From positions 2,542,001 through 2,606,000 of the forward strand of contig NZ_CP100762.1 in the NCBI RefSeq assembly GCF_024296665.1: a stretch of 64,000 nt of DNA. The letters are read 5' to 3'. Of the stretch, positions 42,232 through 51,118 are shown in pieces. The notes under the pieces were generated by a model, which ran no database searches, was not told the DNA's origin, and was given only the letters and a program-made list of their open reading frames with translations. Both the position numbers and the translations under genes were made by a program. The DNA comes from Salinilacihabitans rarus. Its GTDB lineage: Archaea > Halobacteriota > Halobacteria > Halobacteriales > Natrialbaceae. The stretch's first letter is position 1, and each line of letters starts with the position of its first letter.

Positions 42232-45081
42232 TTACTCGAGGTGAATCGCCGGCCGGAACGGCCGGGCCTGACCTGCCTTGTCGTCGGGATCGACCGGATT
42301 CCCGTCCTCCGCGTAGACCTCGACGTCGGCGCCGAACTCGCTGGCGAGGAAGTCGGCGGCCACCTCGTAGACCGCCCGTTCGTCGATCCCGGACAGAGTC
42401 TCGATGGTCTCCGCATCGCGCTCGCGGACGACCGAGACGAGGTCGCCGACGAGGTCGTTGACGGCGTCGCCCCGCTCGCGCAGCGCCTCGTTTTGCATCA
42501 CTTCGCCCATCACACGTCCCTGATTCGGCCCGACGTCGATTACGGTGTCGAGGACGTCGCGCTTCCAGTCGGCCGCGACGTACAGGCGGATCGTCTCGGG
42601 ATCGGTGCCGGTGACCTCGACGATGTCCCGGACGTCGTCTCGGACGTCCTCGACCAGTCCCTCCTGGGCGAGGACGGTCGGGTCCTCGAACTCGGGGACG
42701 GGTTCGGGCCAGGGGACGTCCTCGGCGGGTTCGCCGATCAGGCGCTCGTGGAGTTCGTTGGCCATGAACGGAACGAACGGGGCAAGCAGCCGCAGCCGGG
42801 TCTCGAGGACGGTCCGGAGCGTCCAGCGAGCGCCCGGCCGGTCGAGGTCGGTCCGTCGGCGGTACCACTTCAGGTGCTCCTCGAACCGGTAGAAGGCGTG
42901 CTGGCTGGCGGTCCGGGTTTCGAATCGGTCCATCGCGTCCGTCACGTCCCGGACGGTTTCCTGTAGTTGGGCGAGCAGCCAGCGGTCGATCGTCCCGAGG
43001 TCCCGCTCACCGTCGGGTCCCTCGATGACGTCGATCGCGCGGTTCCAGAACCGTTCTAGCTGGTCGCGGGTCGCGCCGACCTCCTCCGCGCGCCAGTCGA
43101 AGTCCTGCCACGGCTCCGAACTGTTCAGCAGGAAAAAGCGCACGGTGTCGGCGCCGTACTCCTCGATGGCTTCGTCGGGCAAGACGACGTGGCCCTTCGA
43201 GGAACTCATCTTCTCGCCCTCGAGCAGGCCCATCCCCATGCTGGTGATCCCCTCTGGCCACCTCTCCTCGTCGAAGAGTTCGGCGTGGTGGTAGAGGAAG
43301 AACGTCAGGTGGTTCGAGATCAGGTCGTTCGCCGAGCAGCGGTAGTCGACGGGATACCAGTACTCCCACTCCTCGCGCAGTTCCAGCGCGCGCTCGTCGG
43401 GGTCGTCCACCGCGTCCTCGCCGTAGAATAGCGCGTCGAAGAAGTCCCGATCCATCGCCTCCGGCGGGACGTCTTCGAGCCGGTGAGCGATGGTGTAGTA
43501 GGCCATGTAGATCGTCGAGTCCGAGAGCGGTTCGATGACGAAGTCCTCGTCCCACGGGAGGTCCGTCCCCAGCCCGTAGTTTCGGATGCAGGGCCACTCC
43601 TCGAGCCAGTCGACGGTGTGGACGTACTGCTCGCGAGTCGTCTCGGGAATCGCGTCGAGGTTCTCTACGGCCCGCAGAACCTTCTCGCTCCACTCCTCGT
43701 CGTTGTACCGCAGGAACCACGTCTCCTGTTCGGCGACCTCGACGTCGCCGCCACAGCGACAGACGACCTCCTCGGCGAAGTCGTACATCGCGTCGAACGC
43801 GCCCTTCCTCCGGTAGTGTTCTTTGAGTTCGTCGCGGACGTCCGCGATGACGTCGCCGGCGAACTCGCCGTACTCCTCGATGAGTTCCCCCTGGTGGAAC
43901 TCGCGGTTGTACAGTTCCTGGGTCGCGTGTTCGAGTGCGGGATCGCTCGAGCACGTGACCCCGTGTTCCTCGACGGCGTCTCTCGCGGGGAACTCGCCGT
44001 AGCCCTCGATGGTGAGGATCGCGTGGGGTTCGATCGCGCGGACCTCGGCGGGGTCGACGCCGTACTCGGCGAGGTCGTCTGCGCGCTCTTTGGCCTCCTC
44101 GAGGGCGACCCAGTCGTCGGGCGAGTGGGCCGGGACGGACATCACGACCCCGGTCGCGTTGTCCGTGTCGACGAAGTCTGCCGGGATGACGAGAATCTCC
44201 TCGTCGGTGACGGGGTTCGTGACGTACTCGCCGACCAGTTCGGCGCCCTCGAACGTCTCTTCGACGTCGACGTCGCGGGCCTGCAGGTCGAACTTCTCGG
44301 TCGCCGTCTCGGCGACGATCCACTCCTCGCCGTCTACGGTCGCGCGGGCGTACGTCGCGTCGGGGTCGACGTAGGCGTTGGTGACCCCGCGGACCGTCTC
44401 GGGCCGGAGGGTGGCCATCGGGTAGACCGTTCCCTCCGCATCCTCGAACTCGATCAGCGTGTACTCCTGGAACTCCGCGTCCTCGCCCTCGAGCAGATCG
44501 TGGGTCGTGACCGGCTGTTGCTCGTTCGTACAGTAGTTGACCGGGTGCAGGCCCCTCTCGAGCAGCCCGCGTTCTCGCAGCGTCTCGTACTGCCAGGTGA
44601 TGAACCGCGAGTAGCGCTCGTCGTTCGTGGTGAACTCGCGACGCCAGTCGATCGACAGTCCCAGCCGGCGCATCCCCTTCTTGTAGTGTTCCTCGATGAA
44701 GTGGCGGGCGTACCCCATCGGCGTCTCGAGGTCCTCGAGGGTGTCCTCGGGGACGTTGTAGGTGTCCCGTAGGACCGACAGCTGTTCCTCTTCCCCCTTC
44801 TTGAGCCGCTCGACGGCACCGATGATCGGCGTGCCGGTGACGTGCCAGGCGATCGGGAAGAGGACGGTATCCCCTCGCTGGCGGCGGTATCGCGCGTACA
44901 CGTCCGGGACGGTGTACGTACGTGCGTGTCCGATGTGCATTCCCCCGCTCGGGTAGGGATACGGCACCGTCACGAACGTCGCTTCGCTCGGGTCTCGGCC
45001 GTCGGGGTCGGCCTCGTACCGCCCCGACTCGGCCCAGCGCGCGCGCCACTCGGACTCGAGTTCCTGCGGGTCGTAGCTCAT
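42232..45081 (-). CDS. Second leucyl-tRNA synthetase, archaeal type throughout
   Basis: A 949-residue LeuRS whose motifs are archaeal/eukaryal. MHIGHARTYTVPDVYARY near residue 48, LFPIAWHVTGTPIIGAVER and the editing-domain block ATLRPETVRGVTNAYVDP near 228 all differ from the neighbour gene's bacterial forms. EGEKMSSSKGH near 622 is the KMSKS loop. The C-terminal domain (VAADWKRDVLDTVID) is archaeal too. No lesion is visible. The TATA-like CTTTTATCC (45105-45113) gives a leaderless start at 45081. Whether it charges tRNA-Leu for translation, edits, or serves another role is open. Confidence 0.94.
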   Translation of the reverse strand: MSYDPQELESEWRARWAESGRYEADPDGRDPSEATFVTVPYPYPSGGMHIGHARTYTVPDVYARYRRQRGDTVLFPIAWHVTGTPIIGAVERLKKGEEEQLSVLRDTYNVPEDTLEDLETPMGYARHFIEEHYKKGMRRLGLSIDWRREFTTNDERYSRFITWQYETLRERGLLERGLHPVNYCTNEQQPVTTHDLLEGEDAEFQEYTLIEFEDAEGTVYPMATLRPETVRGVTNAYVDPDATYARATVDGEEWIVAETATEKFDLQARDVDVEETFEGAELVGEYVTNPVTDEEILVIPADFVDTDNATGVVMSVPAHSPDDWVALEEAKERADDLAEYGVDPAEVRAIEPHAILTIEGYGEFPARDAVEEHGVTCSSDPALEHATQELYNREFHQGELIEEYGEFAGDVIADVRDELKEHYRRKGAFDAMYDFAEEVVCRCGGDVEVAEQETWFLRYNDEEWSEKVLRAVENLDAIPETTREQYVHTVDWLEEWPCIRNYGLGTDLPWDEDFVIEPLSDSTIYMAYYTIAHRLEDVPPEAMDRDFFDALFYGEDAVDDPDERALELREEWEYWYPVDYRCSANDLISNHLTFFLYHHAELFDEERWPEGITSMGMGLLEGEKMSSSKGHVVLPDEAIEEYGADTVRFFLLNSSEPWQDFDWRAEEVGATRDQLERFWNRAIDVIEGPDGERDLGTIDRWLLAQLQETVRDVTDAMDRFETRTASQHAFYRFEEHLKWYRRRTDLDRPGARWTLRTVLETRLRLLAPFVPFMANELHERLIGEPAEDVPWPEPVPEFEDPTVLAQEGLVEDVRDDVRDIVEVTGTDPETIRLYVAADWKRDVLDTVIDVGPNQGRVMGEVMQNEALRERGDAVNDLVGDLVSVVRERDAETIETLSGIDERAVYEVAADFLASEFGADVEVYAEDGNPVDPDDKAGQARPFRPAIHLE

Positions 45082-45168
45082 GGCTCGTCGTTGTGGCGGA
45101 CGGATAAAAGCGCTACCACATTGACAGTCCGCCACGCCACGGCGCGCTCTCGGCGAAGCGGCCGGCGA

Positions 45169-45591
45169 TCACTCGATGTCGATGTGCTTCGAGTCCTCGC
45201 CCTCGTCGACTTTCGGCAGGCGGACCGTCAGCACGCCGTCCTCGTACCCCGCGGTCACCGACTCCTCCTCGACCGGTTCGGGCAGGCGGATCCGCCGGTC
45301 GACCGACCGGCGCGTGCGCTCGCGCCGGAGGTAGTGGGCCTCCTCGACCGAGACGTCCTCCTCGCGGCTCGCGTCCAGCCGCAGTACGCCCTCCGACAGC
45401 GTCAGGTCGATCTCGTCGGTGTCGTACCCCGGCAGGTCGGCGGTCACGACGTACTCCTTGCCGGCGTCGACCACGTCGACGGCCACCGACCCCGGTACGG
45501 GGAAGCCGGTGCCGGCGTTCATTCCCTCCTCGACCTGTCGGGTCACGCGGTCCAGCACGTCCTCTAACTCGTCGAACGGGTTGCGTCGCAT
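45169..45591 (-). CDS. Hsp20/alpha-crystallin small heat-shock protein
   Basis: A 140-residue small heat-shock protein. A short N-terminal arm is followed by an alpha-crystallin domain (about 38-128): VDVVDAGKEYVVTADLPGYD, then the closing DGVLTVRLPK motif. It holds unfolding proteins for refolding by chaperonins. The C-terminus lacks the I-x-I/V oligomer anchor, ending in KHIDIE, which may partly replace it. The TATA-like GATTTTATCC (about 45616-45625) lies roughly 30 bases before the start. Confidence 0.93.
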   Translation of the reverse strand: MRRNPFDELEDVLDRVTRQVEEGMNAGTGFPVPGSVAVDVVDAGKEYVVTADLPGYDTDEIDLTLSEGVLRLDASREEDVSVEEAHYLRRERTRRSVDRRIRLPEPVEEESVTAGYEDGVLTVRLPKVDEGEDSKHIDIE

Positions 45592-45686
45592 ACTCTCGCG
45601 TACGGGTCCGAAGGGGATAAAATCTGCCCGTCGGCGAACGACAGAACGCGGCGGTTCCGCGAACCCGGCCGGCCCGACGCGGCCGC

Positions 45687-46145
45687 TCACTCCGGCAAAC
45701 TCGCGAGTCCCGCCTCCAGCGCGTCGCGCAGCACCTCGCGGGCGTGGCCGTCGGGGTCGACGCCCTCGTAGACCGCCTTCACCTCGCCGTCGGCGAGGAG
45801 GAACGTCGTCCGCGGGGCGGCGCCGCCGCGGCGCGGTTCGAGGTCGAACGCTTCGAGCACCTCGCCGTCCGGGTCGGCCAGCAGGTCGAACGCCAGCCCC
45901 TCGGCGTCGCAAAACGACCGGTGGGAGTCGACGTCGTCGGTCGAGACGCCGTAGACGTCGACGCCGGCCTCGCGGTAGCTCCCGAGTTCCCGCTGGAACT
46001 GGCGGGCCTCGGTCGTACAGCCCGGCGTCTCGTCTCTCGGGTAGAAGTAGACGACCGTCGGCCCGTCGAACGAGGGGGTCACGGCCTCGCCGTCCTGATT
46101 GGGCGCGGTCACCGCCGGCGCGGGGTCGCCCGGATCGAGTGCCAT
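45687..46145 (-). CDS. bcp: Peroxiredoxin, Bcp/PrxQ family
   Basis: A 152-residue thiol peroxidase. YFYPRDETPGCTTEARQF near residues 33-50 carries the peroxidatic cysteine. The usual PrxQ partner five residues later is absent (it is E/A here), so it works as a one-Cys enzyme or uses C79 in RSFCDAEG. It reduces hydrogen peroxide and organic peroxides. It is followed downstream by hsp20 in the same direction, with a 95-base gap that contains the hsp20 promoter. Confidence 0.92.
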   Translation of the reverse strand: MALDPGDPAPAVTAPNQDGEAVTPSFDGPTVVYFYPRDETPGCTTEARQFQRELGSYREAGVDVYGVSTDDVDSHRSFCDAEGLAFDLLADPDGEVLEAFDLEPRRGGAAPRTTFLLADGEVKAVYEGVDPDGHAREVLRDALEAGLASLPE

Positions 46146-46206
46146 GCGGGTCCGTACTTCGGGCGGCCGGAAACGGCTTTCGGGGCCCGCGACAGTCTCG
46201 GCTCGC

Positions 46207-46275
46207 TCACTCCACGAACAGCCGAACGTCGTCCGCGACGTCGCGTAAGCGCTCCGGGTCGAACAGGGGTTCCAT
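46207..46275 (-). CDS. Candidate 22-residue miniprotein (uncertain)
   Basis: A 22-codon ATG frame between bcp and pheA. The peptide (start MEPLFDPERLRDVADDV) looks like an acidic amphipathic helix typical of halophile proteins rather than noise, but it has no clear promoter. It could be a fragment of a decayed gene or a true miniprotein. Confidence 0.3.
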   Translation of the reverse strand: MEPLFDPERLRDVADDVRLFVE

Positions 46276-46335
46276 CCGTCGGTACGCGTCCAGTCGGAGT
46301 CAAAAAGTCGTTTCGGTGAGAACTCCCCGCGGCCG

Positions 46336-47142
46336 TCAGTCGACGACGTGTTCGGTGTCGTACGAACCCAGCCGACGCACCCAGCCGTTCGCGGCGAGTT
46401 CTTCGAGGTCGGCGATCGCCTCCTGCGTGCGACGCTCGTACAGCCCCGCGGCGACGTCGACGTGGAAGACGTAGTCGCCGAGGCGCTCGCCGCTCGGGCG
46501 GGACTCGACGCGGGTCAGGTTGACGTCGCGGTCGGCGAACGGCTGGAGCAACTCGAGCAGCAGGCCGGGGTAGTTCGCGTTCGGGTAGACGACGAGCGAG
46601 GTCTTCCCGCCGGCCTTCGAGCGCTCGTCGGCCGGCGCGAGCGCGAAGAAGCGGGTGGCGTTCGACGACCGGTCCTGAATGTCCTCGGCGAGCACGCGGA
46701 GGTCGTCGTCGGCGTTGTCGGGGTGGCCGATCCCCGCGACCGACGGGTCCTCGCGGGCGTACTCGACCCCCTGGGCGGTGCTGGCGACCGCTTCGAGGGC
46801 CGCGTCGGGGTACTCGCGTTCGAGGTAGGCGCGACACTGCGCGAGTGCCTGCGAGTGGCTGGCGATCGTCTCGAACGCCTCGTTCTGGGCGAGCAGCGCG
46901 TGCCTGATCGGGGTGACGATCTCGCGGACGACGGCGACGTCGTACTCGGCGACGGCGTCGAGGCTCTCGGTGACGCTCCCCTCGATGCTGTTCTCGATCG
47001 GGACGACCCCGCGGTCGTACTCGCCGCCGGCGACGGCGTCGACGATCGAGGTCACCGACTGGCGGAACTCGATCTCGTCGGCGACGGCGCGGGCCGCCCG
47101 GTGGGAGTAGGTCCCCTCGGGTCCGAGGGTGACTGCGATCAT
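46336..47142 (-). CDS. pheA: Prephenate dehydratase
   Basis: A 268-residue enzyme converting prephenate to phenylpyruvate in phenylalanine synthesis. VTLGPEGTYSHRAA at the start, VVPIENSIEGSV near 46 and SNATRFFAL near 164 (catalytic TRF) are the dehydratase motifs. Residues about 183-260 are an ACT domain with LTRVESRPSG, the phenylalanine-binding site for feedback inhibition. No chorismate mutase domain is attached, as usual in archaea. A TATA-like GTTTTTGTC (about 47165-47173) precedes it. Confidence 0.95.
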   Translation of the reverse strand: MIAVTLGPEGTYSHRAARAVADEIEFRQSVTSIVDAVAGGEYDRGVVPIENSIEGSVTESLDAVAEYDVAVVREIVTPIRHALLAQNEAFETIASHSQALAQCRAYLEREYPDAALEAVASTAQGVEYAREDPSVAGIGHPDNADDDLRVLAEDIQDRSSNATRFFALAPADERSKAGGKTSLVVYPNANYPGLLLELLQPFADRDVNLTRVESRPSGERLGDYVFHVDVAAGLYERRTQEAIADLEELAANGWVRRLGSYDTEHVVD

Positions 47143-47255
47143 GCCACCCCGTAGCGGGCAGCGGGACAAAAACGCGTCGAGAGCGGCGACGCTGGCCGCG
47201 ACGCCGCGACTCGGCTTCGCGTCTCACGTCTCGGGTCGGAGACGGGGGTCGCCCG

Positions 47256-47564
47256 CTACTCGTCGAGGTGCTCGATGCCTTTCTTCGAGACGTTCGCCTC
47301 GGTGATCTGGTCGGGCATCCAGTCGGGCTTGTCGTCCGGCGCGGTCTCCTCCCACGCCCAGCCGTCGTAGATGTGGACCTTGTCCGTCCCCTTCTCGCGG
47401 AGTCGGAGTTCGATCCGGTCGGCCGCGTCCTCGCTCGGGCCGGGGTCGAGCCGACGGGCCGCCTTCAGGGCCGCCTGCCTCGGCGTGTTGCCCGAGAAGA
47501 CGCTGTCTTCCTCGCCGTTCGAATCGCGCAGTGCGAAGTTCCGCTTACCGTCTTCACGTACCAT
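47256..47564 (-). CDS. Chromosomal protein MC1
   Basis: A 102-residue DNA-bending nucleoid protein. NFALRDSNGEEDSVFSG, PRQAALKAARRL, RLREKGTDKVHIYDGW and DWMPDQI follow the Methanosarcina MC1 pattern closely. It binds as a monomer and bends DNA sharply, helping to pack the chromosome. The protein is more acidic than methanogen MC1. On the minus strand a TATA-like ATCTTTATG lies near 47604-47612, about 45 bases upstream. Confidence 0.93.
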   Translation of the reverse strand: MVREDGKRNFALRDSNGEEDSVFSGNTPRQAALKAARRLDPGPSEDAADRIELRLREKGTDKVHIYDGWAWEETAPDDKPDWMPDQITEANVSKKGIEHLDE

Positions 47565-47806
47565 GGTTTTCGCCCTCCGTGCCAATCGAGCACATGGTCC
47601 GACATAAAGATATCCCCAAAAACCGACCGACAGCGTCGGTATCTTTAAGTGCGTTCGCCTCACCACCACACGCCAGCAGTGGACGACGACGTCGAGGCGC
47701 GTCGGCCGACGACGCCCGAAGCGACCTGTAAGGGACGTTGTCGGTCGATGTGCCGTAGAAAACACTTAAGTATATCCTACGGCGAAGGTCGAGGTAGAGT
47801 CCCGCG
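47565..47806. promoter_or_regulatory. Divergent promoter region between MC1 and the AbrB-like gene
   Basis: The stretch holds at least three TATA-like sites: one on the minus strand near 47604-47612 for MC1, and ATCTTTAAGTG (about 47640-47650) and CACTTAAGTATA (47763-47774) on the plus strand. The last serves the AbrB-like gene. The middle one faces about 110 bases without a credible reading frame and might start a small RNA. Confidence 0.5.
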
Positions 47807-48004
47807 ATGGTACGGAAAAAGAAGCTGAGTCCAAGCGGTGCGAAAGACGAGGACGGCAACTACCACAACGTCCACCTGAACCTCCACGAGGACGAACTCG
47901 CAGTCGCGGGGATGGATATCGGCGACGAGGTCTTCGTCCGCGTCCGAGACGGCAAGATCATCATCCAGAAAGCCGACGAGGATGACGTAGAACACGAGTT
48001 CTGA
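47807..48004 (+). CDS. AbrB/SpoVT-like small DNA-binding protein
   Basis: A 65-residue protein. After a basic start (MVRKKKLSPSGAK) the part ELAVAGMDIGDEVFVRVRDG followed by KIIIQKA has the swapped-hairpin pattern of AbrB-type domains, which dimerise and bind DNA as transition-state regulators or antitoxins. No toxin gene is adjacent. The TATA-like CACTTAAGTATA lies 33-44 bases before the ATG. Confidence 0.78.
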   Translation: MVRKKKLSPSGAKDEDGNYHNVHLNLHEDELAVAGMDIGDEVFVRVRDGKIIIQKADEDDVEHEF

Positions 48005-48217
48005 ACGCCCGTTCCGTGACCGACGGGCGCGCCGACCGCCTCCGGTTACCGACCCGTCTTCGACGGCCGCCGGGCGAACACCGATTCTCCGGAGTTTCGC
48101 TCTACTACGGCCGAATACCTAAACGTACGTCTCCCAGCTACTTTCTCTCGTTCCTGAGGGTATTTATTCGGAATCATTGTGGTCCCCGGTCGTGGGACGT
48201 CCCTCCCACGACAGACA

Positions 48218-51112
48218 ATGGCACGCAGCCCGGACCACGCCAGACCGACCGACCGTACCGCACGCGCCGACGGGGCGAGAGTCGACCCCGACGAGGTGCG
48301 CGACGCCGACTTCGCGGACAGCCCCGTCGACCGTCGGAGGTTCCTCGCCCTCTCGGCGGCGACGGGCGCCGCGCTCGCCCTGCCCGGGAGCGCGACCGCG
48401 GCCGTCGACGGCGAACCGTTGACCGACGAGTACGCGTTCGTCGTCAACCACACGCCGGACGAGTACGAGGCGCCGACCGTCGTCGAGTTCGCCGACCGGG
48501 ACGCGCTCGCCGCGTTCGCCGACGAGTACGCGGCGGACCCGGACCCCGACCTGTCGCGGGCGCCGAAGGCGGTGACCCGCGAGTCGCCGACGCCGGCCGC
48601 ACACGCCCACCTCACCGCCGACGAGGTCGTGGACGTCCTCGAAATGGACGGCGTCGAACTGATGGACTTCTCGCCGGGCGCGAACCCGTGGTGGACACTC
48701 GACGACCCATACGCCGACGGCGTCTTCCCGCCGGTCGAGGAGGCCCGGGACTTCGTCTCCTACCGGGAGACCGCGCGGGCGCTCGACCACCTCGAAGAGA
48801 CCTACCCCGACCGCGTGCGCGTCCACGCCCTCGACGGGTCGCCGGGGTGGCCCAACCGGTACACCGGGGCGGACCCCGACCCGCAGGAGATCTACGTCGT
48901 CGACGTCGCGACCGACGTCCGCGACGAGGCGTCGTTCGCCGCGAAGGAGAAGGTCGTCTTCTCGCTGTCGATCCACGGCGACGAGCGCGCCGGCGTCGAG
49001 GCCGGCTGTCGACTCCTCGAAGACCTCGCGCGGGGCGAGGCCGACGACTTCGCGGGACTGCTCGACGACGTCGCGGTCGTCTTCGTGTTCACGAACCCCG
49101 ACGGCTGGGTCTCGCGCGAGCCCCAGTACGAGATCACCTACGGCGAGACCCGGACCAACTTCCGGCGCGGGAACGCCTCCGGCGTCGACACCAACCGGCA
49201 GTACCCGACGATGGGGTGGGTCGACCCCGCGTTCTGGCCCGCCGAACCCGAGGACACCCCCGAGGTACGGCCCGGCTACGAGGAGGAGGGGCTGGGATAC
49301 GCGGACGTCGTCCCGGACGCGCTGGCGATCGTCGACCACTTCCGGGGGTACGAGAACGTCGAGTACCTCTGTGACTACCACGGGATGTACGTCGCGGACC
49401 ACGTGGTGTTCAACCTCGAGACGAACGCGCCGTTCGACCACGACGGGACCCACGACCTCGACGAGGTCAACGTCCGCATCGGCGAGGGGATGCGCGAGGA
49501 GTGGGGCGACGTCGACGCGCTCGCGGACGACCTCGCCCGGTCCGGCGAGGAGATGTACGGCTTCCCGTTCGTCCCGGACGGCGACAGCTACGGCGGCCTC
49601 TTCGACTGGGGCACCATCTACGACTCGCTTGCCTACCAGGTGACCGGCGCGTTCCTCGGCTGGGCCGGCCAACCCGAGGCGTTCGGCGGCCTCGGCGCCG
49701 TCACGGTCGCCCCCGAGATCGTCCGCGCGAACCACTTCCCGGAGGCCGTAATCGAGTGGAAACCCTACGTCGAGCGCCACCTCGTCAGGGCCTACCGCAT
49801 CTCGATGCGCGAGTTCGCCCGGATGACCGCCGCGGAGACGAACGCGACCGTCGCGACCGGCGGGCGGGACACCGCCTACGTCACGACCGACGCGCTCACG
49901 CGGTCGTCGGCCGACCTCCCGTACACCGACGAGCGACCCGGAGAGGGCGACGGCCCCGGTCGGGACCGCGCCGCGGAGGTCCGGCGCCGCCACGACGTCG
50001 TCCAGCCGGGCCCCGACGGCCGGGCGAGCGTCGACGTGGCGGCCACCGACGCCTCCCACTCGCTGTCGATCCACCTCGCCGGCGTCGCCGGCGCGACCGA
50101 CGGCGTCGTCCGCGTCAGGAACCCCGACGGGACCGTCGTCCACGAGGTCGACCTCGCCGAGCGGGCGGCTCCCGAGACCGACGCGCCGGGCCGGCCCCAC
50201 GACTTCGAGGGCTGGTTCGTCCGCCGACCCGCGGCGGGCCGGTGGGAGGTCGAGGTCGAGGCCGACGCCGAGATCGAGGCCGACCTGACGGTGCTCGACG
50301 CCGACGAGTACCCGGACCCGGAGGCGGTGCTCGGCTACGAGCAGCGCGAGTACACCGTCGACCCGATGCAGTTTTTCGCCGACCTCGAACCGCACCTCGA
50401 GGACGGCGAGATAGACGGTCTGCGGGTCCACGACGTCCGGATCGGTCGCCTGTTGCGCGGGAACTCGGGCGAGCGCCGCTACGACAAACTCGTCGTCTCC
50501 CACGACGAGGGGGTCGACGACCCGGCGTACGTCGCGGCGATCGAGGCGTTCGTCGAGGCCGGCGGCGACCTCGTGCTCACCGACGCCGGCGTGAACCTGC
50601 TCGCCGAACTCGACGTGGGGGAGGCCGCCGCGATCGGAACCGACGACGTCGACGAGATCGAGATGTGGTTCGCCAACCTCGACGACCGGGACTTCGAGCA
50701 CCCGCTGCTCGCGGGCGTCAGGCCTCGACAGCGGGAGATATGGAAGGGCTCGCAGCTCGGCTACACGACGTGGGTCGACCAGCCGGCGACGGTCGTCGAC
50801 CGCGACGCCTTCGAGGCCGCCGGCGGCTCCGTCGCCGGCACCCTCACCGAGTGGGACGTCGTCGACGGCTGGCCGGCCCCGGTCGGCACCGGCGTCGGCG
50901 CCGGGACGCTCGCGGCCGCCGACGGCGACGCGGAGGTCGTCGTCCTCGGCTCCGTGCTCCCGCCGGCCCAGCAGACCGTCCTGCACCCGTTCGGGATGGC
51001 CGACTACGCCGTCTCGTTCATGGGCCACACGCTGGTGTGTAACGCGCTCGGCTTCGAGCAACGGCGGTACGTCGACGGGGATCTGGTGCGCACCTACGGC
51101 GAGATCCGGTAG
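48218..51112 (+). CDS. Tat-exported M14-family zinc carboxypeptidase, large
   Basis: A 964-residue secreted peptidase. Residues about 37-62 (DRRRFLALSAATGAALALPG) form a Tat signal, so it is exported folded. The M14 catalytic domain has zinc ligands H253 and E256 in SIHGDERAG and H388 in CDYHGMYV; EWKPYVERH near 515 may hold the catalytic Glu. The C-terminal third contains a beta-sandwich-like part (about 600-700) and a Rossmann-like part (AAIEAFVEAGGDLVLTDAG near 770) typical of cell-surface hydrolases. It probably trims extracellular peptides. No membrane anchor is visible. Confidence 0.9.
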   Translation: MARSPDHARPTDRTARADGARVDPDEVRDADFADSPVDRRRFLALSAATGAALALPGSATAAVDGEPLTDEYAFVVNHTPDEYEAPTVVEFADRDALAAFADEYAADPDPDLSRAPKAVTRESPTPAAHAHLTADEVVDVLEMDGVELMDFSPGANPWWTLDDPYADGVFPPVEEARDFVSYRETARALDHLEETYPDRVRVHALDGSPGWPNRYTGADPDPQEIYVVDVATDVRDEASFAAKEKVVFSLSIHGDERAGVEAGCRLLEDLARGEADDFAGLLDDVAVVFVFTNPDGWVSREPQYEITYGETRTNFRRGNASGVDTNRQYPTMGWVDPAFWPAEPEDTPEVRPGYEEEGLGYADVVPDALAIVDHFRGYENVEYLCDYHGMYVADHVVFNLETNAPFDHDGTHDLDEVNVRIGEGMREEWGDVDALADDLARSGEEMYGFPFVPDGDSYGGLFDWGTIYDSLAYQVTGAFLGWAGQPEAFGGLGAVTVAPEIVRANHFPEAVIEWKPYVERHLVRAYRISMREFARMTAAETNATVATGGRDTAYVTTDALTRSSADLPYTDERPGEGDGPGRDRAAEVRRRHDVVQPGPDGRASVDVAATDASHSLSIHLAGVAGATDGVVRVRNPDGTVVHEVDLAERAAPETDAPGRPHDFEGWFVRRPAAGRWEVEVEADAEIEADLTVLDADEYPDPEAVLGYEQREYTVDPMQFFADLEPHLEDGEIDGLRVHDVRIGRLLRGNSGERRYDKLVVSHDEGVDDPAYVAAIEAFVEAGGDLVLTDAGVNLLAELDVGEAAAIGTDDVDEIEMWFANLDDRDFEHPLLAGVRPRQREIWKGSQLGYTTWVDQPATVVDRDAFEAAGGSVAGTLTEWDVVDGWPAPVGTGVGAGTLAAADGDAEVVVLGSVLPPAQQTVLHPFGMADYAVSFMGHTLVCNALGFEQRRYVDGDLVRTYGEIR

Positions 51113-51118
51113 GGCGGC

